A DNA stretch of 12,675 nt from Phycicoccus jejuensis (GTDB lineage: Bacteria > Actinomycetota > Actinomycetes > Actinomycetales > Dermatophilaceae), in the NCBI RefSeq assembly GCF_000720925.1, contig NZ_JOEE01000018.1:1-12675 (forward strand). The letters run 5' to 3'. Positions 5,928 to 11,451 of this stretch are shown piece by piece. Below the pieces are notes generated by a model that was not told where the DNA came from, did not search any database, and worked only from the letters and a program-made list of their open reading frames with translations. The first letter of the stretch is position 1, and every line of letters begins with the position of its first letter. The position numbers and the translations under genes were made by a program.

Positions 5928-6443
5928 ATGCCGTTCCCGTTCCAGATGACCTTCGGCGGCGCTACCCCCGACGAGCTGAAAGCCAACGTCGCCGCCTGGC
6001 TCGGCACCACCAGCACCAAGGCGGTGCTGAGCGGAGCTGAGCAGGCCCGCCTCCGCAGCGACGCCGTCGTCGTTCCGCCCGCTGGCGAGAAGGACAAGAC
6101 CGAGACCAAGGCCCCGACCGCAGCCGAGAAGAAGGCCGCCGAGAAGGCCGCTGCGAAGAAGAAGGCCGAGGAAGAAGCTGCCGCGAAGGCCGCCGAGGAA
6201 GCCGCCAAGGCCGAGACCGACGAGACCGATCCGCTCGACGAAGGCAGCGACGGTGACGAAGCCGAAGCGCTCACGCACGACGACGTGAAGAAGCTGCTCG
6301 TCGAAGTGCGCGGCAAGCACCCGCAGGACGCGACCATCGTGTCGAAGCTCGTCGCCGAGCACGGCAAGGCGAAGAAGCTCAGCGATGTCGACGAGGCCCT
6401 CCTGCCCGCCATCGCCGCCGCCTGCCGCAAGCTGCTGGCCTGA
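5928..6443 (+). CDS. Ala/Lys/Glu-rich helical protein with C-terminal domain (171 aa)
   Basis: Three parts are visible. Residues 1-50 form a small hydrophobic/helical region beginning MPFPFQMTFGG. Residues about 64-97 are almost only Ala, Lys and Glu (AAEKKAAEKAAAKKKAEEE and onward), which should form a long single alpha helix or coiled coil, followed by an acidic linker to about 113. Residues 114-171 (LTHDDVKKLLVEV, then GKAKKLSDVDEALLPAI) form a compact helical module. It recalls small C-terminal modules with an LTxEDV opening and a KKLSDV turn seen in phage recombination and ssDNA-annealing accessory proteins. That resemblance is from memory and weak. AGGAG lies about ten bases upstream. 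It is first in the unit under operator copy 3. Confidence 0.65.
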   Translation: MPFPFQMTFGGATPDELKANVAAWLGTTSTKAVLSGAEQARLRSDAVVVPPAGEKDKTETKAPTAAEKKAAEKAAAKKKAEEEAAAKAAEEAAKAETDETDPLDEGSDGDEAEALTHDDVKKLLVEVRGKHPQDATIVSKLVAEHGKAKKLSDVDEALLPAIAAACRKLLA

Positions 6444-6455
6444 TCCCTTCACCAT

Positions 6456-6489
6456 GACGCCCCGGCCCTTCTTCACAGGGCGGGGCGTC
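6456..6489. terminator. GC-rich hairpin between two genes
   Basis: GACGCCCCGGCCC (6456-6468) pairs with GGGCGGGGCGTC (6478-6489) with a single bulged G around a 9-base loop. The stem is very GC-rich and lies between co-directional genes. No T-run follows on either strand, so it may attenuate transcription, cause pausing, or mark an RNA-processing site rather than end the transcript completely. Confidence 0.5.
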
Positions 6490-6506
6490 CCCTCACCTTC
6501 ACGGAG

Positions 6507-6517
6507 CCCCCCCCCCC
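6507..6517 (+). repeat. Run of 11 C between ribosome site and start codon
   Basis: ACGGAG (6501-6506) is followed by 11 consecutive C and then the ATG at 6518. The C-run is exactly the spacer between the Shine-Dalgarno sequence GGAG and the start codon, so a change in its length would change the spacing and thus translation. Homopolymers of this length are also prone to sequencing error. Confidence 0.8.
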
Positions 6518-6835
6518 ATGCGTAACGCAGATAGCTATCGCGGCGCTCGCCGCAACAACGCCCGCCGTGAAGGCTGGCTGAAGAAGTGGCGCAACGGCAT
6601 GTTTGCCGTCGCCGCCAATGACAAGGCCAAGCTCAACGAGCGCGCTGTCATGGCGAACTCGGCACGCGAGGAAGCCGCCAGGGCGCTCGTCGCCGCTGGC
6701 GTCCTGGCGCAGCCGACCGTCGCAACCGCCGCGATGCTCGACTTCTACAGCCGCGTCCCCGCGCCGCGCTCGCGCGTCGTGAACCGCATCATCCGCGATC
6801 TGCGGCGGCAGATGCCCGCCGTGCGCGCCGCCTGA
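6518..6835 (+). CDS. Basic hypothetical protein (105 aa)
   Basis: The ORF begins MRNADSYRGARRNNARREG. It is rich in Arg and Ala with few acidic residues, suggesting nucleic-acid contact or binding to an acidic partner. Predicted helices at about 28-62 (KWRNGMFAVAANDKAKLNE and AREEAARALVAAG) alternate with a loop, and the C-terminal RVVNRIIRDLRRQMPAVRA is a strongly basic helix. No known motif is seen. GGAG lies 11 bases upstream of the ATG, with the C-run in between. A spacing of 11 is longer than optimal, so expression is probably moderate or depends on run length. Gaps on both sides are short and the gene is co-directional with its neighbours. Confidence 0.6.
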   Translation: MRNADSYRGARRNNARREGWLKKWRNGMFAVAANDKAKLNERAVMANSAREEAARALVAAGVLAQPTVATAAMLDFYSRVPAPRSRVVNRIIRDLRRQMPAVRAA

Positions 6836-6861
6836 TCCCCACCACCCACGGAGCCGAGAGC

Positions 6862-7152
6862 ATGAACGCTCAAGAACTGAAGAACGAGGGCATCAACCGC
6901 ACCCTCGATAACAACGCCGCCTGGAAGGAAGGCGCGCTGTACGTCGTCAAGAACCTGCCCGCCGACTGGCGCGGCACGGGCGAGGACATCCGCGCGCTCG
7001 TCGACGAAGAGCCGAGCCACCCCAACGCGTGGGGCGGCCTGGTGAGCAAGGCGGTGAGCGAGGGCTTCATCAAGCCGACCGGCGAGTACACGGCGATGGT
7101 CTCCAAGAAGAGCCACGGCCGCAAGACCGCCGTCTACGTGAAGGCCGCCTGA
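6862..7152 (+). CDS. Small winged-helix-like protein (96 aa)
   Basis: The product begins MNAQELKNEGINRTLDNN. Residues about 40-55 (GTGEDIRALVDEE) and 55-72 (HPNAWGGLVSKAVSEGFI) look like two helices of a winged-helix fold, followed by a wing KPTGEYTAMVSKKSHGRKTAVYVK. The pattern of a helix with NAWGxLxxxAxxxGxI followed by PTG and a basic SxxxHGR stretch recurs in short phage proteins near replication genes, whose function is not established. GGAG is present about ten bases before the ATG. The stop overlaps the next start (TGATG). It probably binds DNA, possibly as a regulator or accessory replication factor, but this is inference. Confidence 0.6.
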   Translation: MNAQELKNEGINRTLDNNAAWKEGALYVVKNLPADWRGTGEDIRALVDEEPSHPNAWGGLVSKAVSEGFIKPTGEYTAMVSKKSHGRKTAVYVKAA

Positions 7153-7583
7153 TGTACGGGATCAACATGGACGACGCGATCACCACCACGCCGCAGATGC
7201 AGGCGGACAACCTGATCGCCGCCGAGATCGGCCGCCAGGACCGCATGTGGGGCGACACGAACGACCGCGCCGACATCTCGCAAGGCCAGCTCTTGCAGGC
7301 CGGTGTCGCGCAGCTCGACTTCATCTATCTGGCGACGCGCCAGGGGCATATCTGGACGCGCGAGGAAGCGCTGAAGCTCGCCGAGCAGGCCGTCTTCCCC
7401 AAGGATTGGGGCGGCTTCCGCGACTACGGATCGGACGTTGCGAACCTCGTCGTCGCGGCGGCCTACATCCGCCAGGAGATCGTCCGGCGCATCCGCAACG
7501 GCGAGAGCACGTTCCGTTCGTCTCGCAACGTGGAGACGCAGCCCTACGCCGAGAGCTGCAAGCCCAACGTCATCGAGCCGTGA
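7152..7583 (+). CDS. Helical protein, possible MazG-like NTP pyrophosphohydrolase (143 aa)
   Basis: The ATG overlaps the preceding TGA (TGATG); an open frame extends further upstream but lies inside the preceding gene. The core AAEIGRQDRMWG (about 23-34), then SQGQLLQAGVAQLDFIY and FPKDWGGFRDYGSDVANLVV, then AAYIRQEIVRRI, resembles phage all-alpha dNTP pyrophosphohydrolase-like proteins. These share an ERxRQ..WG opening, a helix with AAxxQ, and a WxxFRDYxxD-xAxL-xxAaxI-xEIxR ending. In that scheme the acidic residues would bind Mg and the enzyme would clean or adjust nucleotide pools. The typical ExxE..ExxD pattern is not obvious, so the enzymatic call is weak. It lies next to the nuclease and small proteins of unit C. 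Confidence 0.55.
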   Translation: MYGINMDDAITTTPQMQADNLIAAEIGRQDRMWGDTNDRADISQGQLLQAGVAQLDFIYLATRQGHIWTREEALKLAEQAVFPKDWGGFRDYGSDVANLVVAAAYIRQEIVRRIRNGESTFRSSRNVETQPYAESCKPNVIEP

Positions 7584-7852
7584 GCAACGGCGTCCGACGC
7601 TTTTGGGAAGACGGCGAGTCGGGTCGCAGGGGGTTCACTGAAGGTGATCTGCCCGATGGCCCGCTCGTCGAAGAGATCACCGCACGCGAGTTCTACGAGC
7701 GCGAGGCCCAGACGCTCGCGTGCGGCTGGCCCGCACTCCACCAACCTAAGCGGCCGGAGATATGCCCCTGCGGTTTTATCTTCCCAGGCAAGTCCGACCA
7801 GCAATGGCACGACCCCGCGCTTAGCGCGGAAGACGAAGAGGCACTGAGTTGA
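7580..7852 (+). CDS. Hypothetical protein with CPCG motif (90 aa)
   Basis: The GTG start overlaps the previous stop (GTGA) and no strong ribosome site is seen, so translation is probably coupled. It begins MSNGVRRFWEDGESG. Possible metal ligands are Cys 48 (LACGWP), His 54, Cys 62 and Cys 64 (ICPCGFIF) and His 77 (QQWHDP), enough for one zinc site. The C terminus is acidic (SAEDEEALS). Its stop overlaps the TTG start of the nuclease gene by three bases. No family recognised. Position right before the nuclease suggests an accessory role, but nothing proves it. Confidence 0.55.
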   Translation: MSNGVRRFWEDGESGRRGFTEGDLPDGPLVEEITAREFYEREAQTLACGWPALHQPKRPEICPCGFIFPGKSDQQWHDPALSAEDEEALS

Positions 7853-9144
7853 AACAGCATTCCGGCAGAGCACATAGCAAGCTCGGACCTTCCGCAGCAT
7901 CCCGTTGGATGGTCTGCGTGGGCTCTGTCGGCATGTCCGAGGGCCAGGAGAACAAGAGCACGGTGTTCGCCCTCGAAGGGACGGCCGCGCATGAGTTCAA
8001 CGAGTTCATCATCACCAACGGCCACGATCCGCGCGATTGGATCGGCGGCCTGGTCGACCTCCAGGCCACTGGCGACGAGCTGAAGTTCCTGCGCAGTGGG
8101 GACAACGTCGAGATCGACCGCGAGCGCTACTTCGAGATCGACGAAGAGATGGTCGAGGGCTGCGAGCTGACCATCGAGACCATTGAGAAGTATCTGAGCC
8201 GCGTCGACGGCGACGAGCTGTTGCTGGAAACGAAGCTCGACATGAGCTGGATACACCCGAAGCTCTTCGGGACCGGCGACATCCTGATCTACAAGCGCCG
8301 AACGAAGCACCTGATCGTGCTCGACTACAAGTATGGCAGCGGTCACGTCGTCGAGGTCAAGAACAACCCGCAGGTCCGCACCTACGCGGTCGGCGCAGCG
8401 CGGATGTTCGAGAAGGAAGGCGTCGAGAAGATCACCAGCGTCATCATCCAGCCGCGCGCCTACCACAAGGACGGAGCGGTTCGCGAAGAGACGATTGATC
8501 TGTTCGACCTCTACGAGTTCGAGTCTGAGCTGGCTGTCGCCGCCCAGGCAACGGACGACCCCAATGCCCCGCTCGTCGCGGGCGAGCACTGCAAATTCTG
8601 CCCGGCCGCTCACGGCTGCGAGGCGCTCCGCGACTTCGTTCGCGACGGCCTCGGCGTGAAGAAGCTGAAGCCTGGCGAAGAAGTCACGGAGAAGCACTTG
8701 CCCTCACTGAAAGACCTAACGTCTGCGCAGCTCGGGCGCATCGTTCGCGAAGCCAGGGTGTACGAAGGGTACATCCGTCGCGTGCTTCAGCACGCCCACG
8801 CCGAGGCGCTCGACGGCCGCATCCCCGATGGCAACAAGCTGGTCGACAAGCGAGCGTATCGCAAGTTCACCATCGGCGACGATGAGATCATCGCGATCCT
8901 CGATCTCGAAGGGTTCACCGAAGACGACTACCTGAAGGACCCCAAACTGCTCACGCTCACGCAGCTCGAAAAGGCTGTCGGCAAGAAGAAGTTCGCCGAG
9001 CTGTTCGGCAAGGCGGACAGCCCCGACAAGTTCTGGAAGAAGGAATCGAGCGGCTACGTGCTCGCGCCCATTGAGGACGCACGCGAGCAGGCGAAGCTGA
9101 GCACAGGCGACGCGTTCGGTGCGGTGGAGGACGACGATGAGTGA
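7849..9144 (+). CDS. DUF2800-family RecB/Cas4-like nuclease with predicted Fe-S cluster (431 aa)
   Basis: The TTG start (overlapping TGA) is chosen because the conserved N terminus HSGRAHSKLGPSAASRWMVC begins at once; internal ATGs would remove it. The PD-(D/E)XK parts are EGTAAHEF (43-50), FGTGD with Asp 144, LDYKYG with Asp 159 and Lys 161, and the RecB motif NPQVRTYA with Gln 175 and Tyr 179. Four Cys fit the Cas4/AddB iron-sulfur pattern: Cys 23 near the N terminus and Cys 248, 251, 257 (CKFCPAAHGC). DUF2800 proteins of about 370-450 residues occur in phages beside DUF2815 and family A polymerase genes and are likely exonucleases producing single strands for recombination or replication. 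The last residues GDAFGAVEDDDE form an acidic tail shared with the SSB-like protein. Confidence 0.88.
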   Translation: MKQHSGRAHSKLGPSAASRWMVCVGSVGMSEGQENKSTVFALEGTAAHEFNEFIITNGHDPRDWIGGLVDLQATGDELKFLRSGDNVEIDRERYFEIDEEMVEGCELTIETIEKYLSRVDGDELLLETKLDMSWIHPKLFGTGDILIYKRRTKHLIVLDYKYGSGHVVEVKNNPQVRTYAVGAARMFEKEGVEKITSVIIQPRAYHKDGAVREETIDLFDLYEFESELAVAAQATDDPNAPLVAGEHCKFCPAAHGCEALRDFVRDGLGVKKLKPGEEVTEKHLPSLKDLTSAQLGRIVREARVYEGYIRRVLQHAHAEALDGRIPDGNKLVDKRAYRKFTIGDDEIIAILDLEGFTEDDYLKDPKLLTLTQLEKAVGKKKFAELFGKADSPDKFWKKESSGYVLAPIEDAREQAKLSTGDAFGAVEDDDE

Positions 9145-9373
9145 GACCCTATTCGACAGTTTCCGCGCGTTGCTTGGCGTCGGGATTTATACCGACTTCC
9201 AGTTGACCGATATCGGCATCCACTTGAAGTGCTGGCGCACCGGCAACAGCCGACGTGTTGAGGTCTCTCACTGCATATTGTGGCAACAGGTAGAAGCCTC
9301 CCGACAGCCGCATAGTCTCTTCAAATACTACGCCGATCTGTCTCGCGCAAAAATTGAACGCGCCGAGGCATAG
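9137..9373 (+). CDS. Hypothetical protein (78 aa)
   Basis: The ATG at 9137 overlaps the nuclease stop by eight bases and has GGAGG six bases upstream, one of the strongest ribosome sites in the window. An ATG six codons earlier is less likely because it lacks this site. The product begins MSETLFDSFRALLG; residues 10-45 look like mixed beta strands (GIYTDFQLTDIGIHLKCWR), and the C terminus HSLFKYYADLSRAKIERAEA is helical. No motif recognised. Its codon choice is less GC-biased at third positions in places (ATT, ATA, TTG) than that of its neighbours. It ends unit C. Confidence 0.6.
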   Translation: MSETLFDSFRALLGVGIYTDFQLTDIGIHLKCWRTGNSRRVEVSHCILWQQVEASRQPHSLFKYYADLSRAKIERAEA

Positions 9374-9426
9374 TTGAATTGGGTTTCGCCTGCACCCGCC
9401 CCTTGAGTGGGGGAAAGCGGCGACGT

Positions 9427-9457
9427 TTGCGTGACGAGTAAGGTCTGTCACCTGACG
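9427..9457 (+). promoter_or_regulatory. Operator palindrome copy 4 before the SSB-like gene
   Basis: The palindrome at 9437-9457 reads AGTAAGGTC, centre TGT, CACCTGACG; both outer ends have drifted but the inner GTAAGGT and CACCT are kept. GTGACG abuts it directly (9431-9436), as TTGACG does in copy 5; TTGCGT lies at 9427. No convincing -10. It lies in the 112-base gap 9374-9485, which has no gene. AGGAGGG follows at 9469-9475 for the next gene. Confidence 0.5.
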
Positions 9458-9485
9458 ACCTGAGACCTAGGAGGGTAACCTTTCT

Positions 9486-10145
9486 ATGACTACCGACCTG
9501 AAGAAGTGGCACTACATCGAGAGCGAAGACCGCTGGATGTCTCCGAAGGGACGCCTGGTGTTCGTGGCGCTCGCGAAGAAATTCCGTGCCCGCGATGCCA
9601 AGCCGGATGACGAAGGCCAGTTCGCCGCGTCGATGATCTTCGCGCCCCATGTGAACCACGCGCCCATCGAGAAGGTCATCCTCGACCTGGCGGTGGCCGA
9701 GAAGTTCAAGAACAAGAAGGGCAAGATCATCGAGTCGTCGGTCCTGTCCGACTTCACCAAGTGGTCCGACCACAAGCTGAACTTCCCGTTCCTCGACGCC
9801 GACATCAACCTGGCCGACATCACGTCGAAGGGTGAGCCGGTCGATCTGGAAGGCTGGAAGCTCATTCGCCCGAACGCCTATTCGAAGCGTCCGGTCGTGC
9901 GCAACAGCGCCGGTGAGGTTCTCGATCTCGACGACATCCAGACCGAGGCGTACAGCGGCCGTTGGGGTCGCCTGATGCTTCAGCCGAAGGCGTACAACCG
10001 CGACGACAACAAGGGCGTCAAGTTCTACGTCGACGCCGTTCAGTTGCTCGGCAACGACGACTCGATCTCGAAGGGCGGCGGTTCGAAGGGCGAAGCCTTC
10101 AGCGCGGTCGACGACGAGGACGAAGACGAGGACGCGCTGGACTGA
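9486..10145 (+). CDS. DUF2815-like ssDNA-binding protein (219 aa)
   Basis: The product begins MTTDLKKWHYIESEDRWM. SPKGRLVFVALAKKF and AASMIFAP are early beta strands. The C-terminal half contains a YSGRWGRLMLQPKAYN segment (about 155-170) followed by GVKFYVDAVQLLGNDD, matching DUF2815, an OB-fold family related in role to T7 gp2.5-like SSBs. The tail ends SAVDDEDEDEDALD, an acidic tip typical of single-strand binding proteins that recruit partners. It is expected to coat ssDNA at the phage fork and in recombination with the DUF2800 nuclease and the polymerase. AGGAGG is strong but about 11 bases from the ATG. Its stop overlaps the next start (TGATG). It heads unit D under operator copy 4. Confidence 0.82.
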   Translation: MTTDLKKWHYIESEDRWMSPKGRLVFVALAKKFRARDAKPDDEGQFAASMIFAPHVNHAPIEKVILDLAVAEKFKNKKGKIIESSVLSDFTKWSDHKLNFPFLDADINLADITSKGEPVDLEGWKLIRPNAYSKRPVVRNSAGEVLDLDDIQTEAYSGRWGRLMLQPKAYNRDDNKGVKFYVDAVQLLGNDDSISKGGGSKGEAFSAVDDEDEDEDALD

Positions 10146-10375
10146 TGGCGAAGATCAAGTTCAAGAACGACCGGGGCATCCCCGATCTGCGCACGCTGAA
10201 GTTCAAGGATGGGGGTGGCGACACCCTCATCGCTTCGGTGGACCCCGCAGTGAATGCGCGTGAGCACTACTGGCTCACGTTCAGCGTCAACGACGGGGAC
10301 GTTATCGGCATGGATCGGGACGAGGCGGTCGACTTCGCAATCGCCATCATGCGCGAGGCTACACACCGTGAGTGA
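10145..10375 (+). CDS. Hypothetical protein (76 aa)
   Basis: The ATG overlaps the TGA of the SSB-like gene by one base (TGATG), so translation should be coupled; no separate ribosome site is evident. It begins MAKIKFKNDRGIPDLRTLKF, has alternating hydrophobic residues suggesting beta strands (DTLIASVDP, HYWLTFSVNDGDVIGM), and ends in a helix with DEAVDFAIAIMREA. The mixture suggests a small alpha/beta fold. No family recognised. It is placed between the SSB-like and GapR-like genes, so an accessory role in DNA metabolism is plausible but not shown. Confidence 0.6.
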   Translation: MAKIKFKNDRGIPDLRTLKFKDGGGDTLIASVDPAVNAREHYWLTFSVNDGDVIGMDRDEAVDFAIAIMREATHRE

Positions 10376-10697
10376 CGAACCCAACAACGCCGACAACGTC
10401 GACACCGATGTCATGAAGAGCTACGTCGAGCGGCTCTTCAACATCGAGCAGGGCTTCGCTGACGTGAAGGCGGAATACACCGACTCGAAGGCCGACCTGA
10501 AGACCGAGATCAAGGGTCGTTCGGACGAGACCGGCGTCGACTTCAAGCAGGTCGCCGCCCTGGTGAAAATCCGCATGAACGAAGCGGCAGCTCTCGACGA
10601 GCAGGCGGCGCACGACACCAACATGTCGCTCTATGAGCAACTGTTTGGCTTCAACACCGCGACTTCGGAGCTGGCTGAGGACGACCCCCTCGGCTAG
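10368..10697 (+). CDS. DUF2312/GapR-like DNA-binding protein (109 aa)
   Basis: The GTG start overlaps the previous stop by eight bases with GAGG about ten bases upstream. The core KSYVERLFNIEQGFADVKAE, then DSKADLKTEIKGR, then TGVDFKQVAALVKIRMNE, follows the DUF2312/GapR pattern: an ERxxxxExxxxxV helix, a linker with xGxD, then KxVxxLVKxR and a last helix ending LYEQLFG. GapR of Caulobacter binds overtwisted DNA ahead of forks and polymerases. A phage version could help the replication fork, or mimic or displace the host protein. The family occurs mainly in Alphaproteobacteria and their phages. The extra acidic ends (N-terminal DEPNNADNVDTD, C-terminal SELAEDDPLG) are unlike the short host form. 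It ends unit D. Confidence 0.6.
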   Translation: MSDEPNNADNVDTDVMKSYVERLFNIEQGFADVKAEYTDSKADLKTEIKGRSDETGVDFKQVAALVKIRMNEAAALDEQAAHDTNMSLYEQLFGFNTATSELAEDDPLG

Positions 10698-10706
10698 GGA
10701 ATTTAG

Positions 10707-10735
10707 TTGACGTGTAAGGTGCGTCAGCTTACATT
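10707..10735 (+). promoter_or_regulatory. Promoter with embedded operator palindrome copy 5
   Basis: TTGACG (10707-10712), 17 bases, TACATT (10730-10735) make the best sigma-70-like promoter of the window. The palindrome TGTAAGGTG, CGT, CAGCTTACA (10713-10733) fills the spacer exactly and overlaps the -10, so a bound repressor would occlude RNA polymerase. Transcription would start near 10742, directly before the structured leader. Confidence 0.65.
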
Positions 10736-10750
10736 TCGACCACTGCACTA

Positions 10751-10801
10751 ATGGACAGCGATGTTCCACCAACGCAGGAGGGCCGCATGCGAAGCGCCTA
10801 A
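10751..10801 (+). CDS. Leader mini-reading frame (16 codons, or 4 codons from the internal ATG)
   Basis: ATG at 10751 opens a frame of 16 codons ending at TAA (10799-10801); it has no ribosome site and lies close to the predicted transcript start. An in-frame ATG at 10787 has AGGAGG (10776-10781) five bases upstream, the strongest ribosome site in the window, and gives only MRSA. A strong site for a four-codon frame directly ahead of a terminator hairpin is the layout of a translated leader, but a chance origin remains possible. Confidence 0.35.
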   Translation: MDSDVPPTQEGRMRSA

Positions 10802-10844
10802 GAAGCGCAGCGGGCGGGGGATAGTACCCCGCCCGTTTTCGCAT
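10787..10844 (+). ncRNA. Predicted three-way-junction leader RNA
   Basis: Three helices fit without conflict: an outer stem ATGCGAA (10787-10793) with TTCGCAT (10838-10844); hairpin one GCGC (10794-10797) with GCGC (10805-10808), seven-base loop; hairpin two CGGGCGGGG (10811-10819) with CCCCGCCCG (10827-10835), seven-base loop. The outer stem takes up the mini-frame start codon and part of the T-run of the terminator. Translation or ligand binding could thus switch between a terminator and a closed fold. No known RNA family is recognised, and no structure program was run. Confidence 0.4.
10811..10839 (+). terminator. Intrinsic terminator or attenuator before the methyltransferase gene
   Basis: A perfect 9-bp GC stem, CGGGCGGGG (10811-10819) and CCCCGCCCG (10827-10835), with loop GATAGTA is followed by TTTT (10836-10839). 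The T-run is short but the stem is strong. It lies downstream of promoter copy 5 and upstream of the methyltransferase gene, with no promoter seen in between, so it would limit transcription of the polymerase unit unless bypassed. Confidence 0.6.
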
Positions 10845-10863
10845 CACCGACAATGGAGACACA

Positions 10864-11451
10864 GTGAAGAATATCGGCGCAGCTATGAACGGCGGCAACG
10901 GCAAGCGCGAGAAGGGCGATGAGTTCTTTCCGACTGCGGAGGGGACGACGCGCGCCTTGATCCCCACCCTGCGCGAGATCGGCTGGCCGAACGACGTGTG
11001 GGAGAACGCCTGCGGAGCCGGTCATATCTCGAAGCAGCTCTTGGCTGCGGGCTTCAACGTCTTCTCGTCTAACCTGACGGATCGTGGCTACGGCCGGATC
11101 GGCGTGAACTTCCTGTCGCAGGATCGCCCGCTCGCTCCGTCGATCATCACCAACCCTCCCTTCTCGCTGTCGGACGAGTTCCTCGTTCACGCGCAGACCA
11201 TCCTGGGGATCGACCACATTGCGATGCTCCTGCCGAGCGGCCTGTACCACGCCAAGAACCGCGTCGAGCTGTTCGCGATGCACAAGCCCTCGTTGATCCT
11301 GCCGCTCACCTGGCGGCTCGACGTGACCGGCGAAGGCCGTCCGACCATGAACTGTAGCTGGTACATCTGGACGACGCTTCTGCCGCCGATCCGTGGCTTC
11401 CAACCGCTCACCAGCACCGAGAAACATCCGGGGCGCTACGATGCGGCATGA
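10864..11451 (+). CDS. Adenine-type DNA methyltransferase (195 aa)
   Basis: The GTG start has GGAG six to seven bases upstream. DEFFPTAEGTTRALI at about 19-33 resembles the motif X region (D-FYPTP) of N6-adenine methyltransferases. ENACGAGHIS (47-56) is motif I for SAM binding, in place of the usual DPxxGxG. TNPPFS (96-101) is the catalytic motif IV (N/DPPF/Y). WRLDVTGEGRPTMNCSWYIW near the C terminus is like the conserved end of small phage methyltransferases. At 195 residues it is a compact single-domain enzyme with no target-recognition domain or restriction partner in sight. It may protect phage DNA from host restriction or mark DNA for regulation. It overlaps the polymerase gene by 11 bases and is downstream of the leader with the terminator. 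Confidence 0.8.
   Translation: MKNIGAAMNGGNGKREKGDEFFPTAEGTTRALIPTLREIGWPNDVWENACGAGHISKQLLAAGFNVFSSNLTDRGYGRIGVNFLSQDRPLAPSIITNPPFSLSDEFLVHAQTILGIDHIAMLLPSGLYHAKNRVELFAMHKPSLILPLTWRLDVTGEGRPTMNCSWYIWTTLLPPIRGFQPLTSTEKHPGRYDAA

Noticed and set aside
7693..8697. 334-codon open frame on the minus strand
   Set aside because: It lies antisense to the DUF2800 nuclease, whose motifs and tail are unmistakable. Long antisense frames are common in GC-rich coding DNA because of third-position bias, and no domain is visible in its product.
9398..9425. Possible terminator after unit C (CCGCCCC, then GGGGG and GCGG)
   Set aside because: The pairing is interrupted and there is no T-run, so I could not support it as a terminator.
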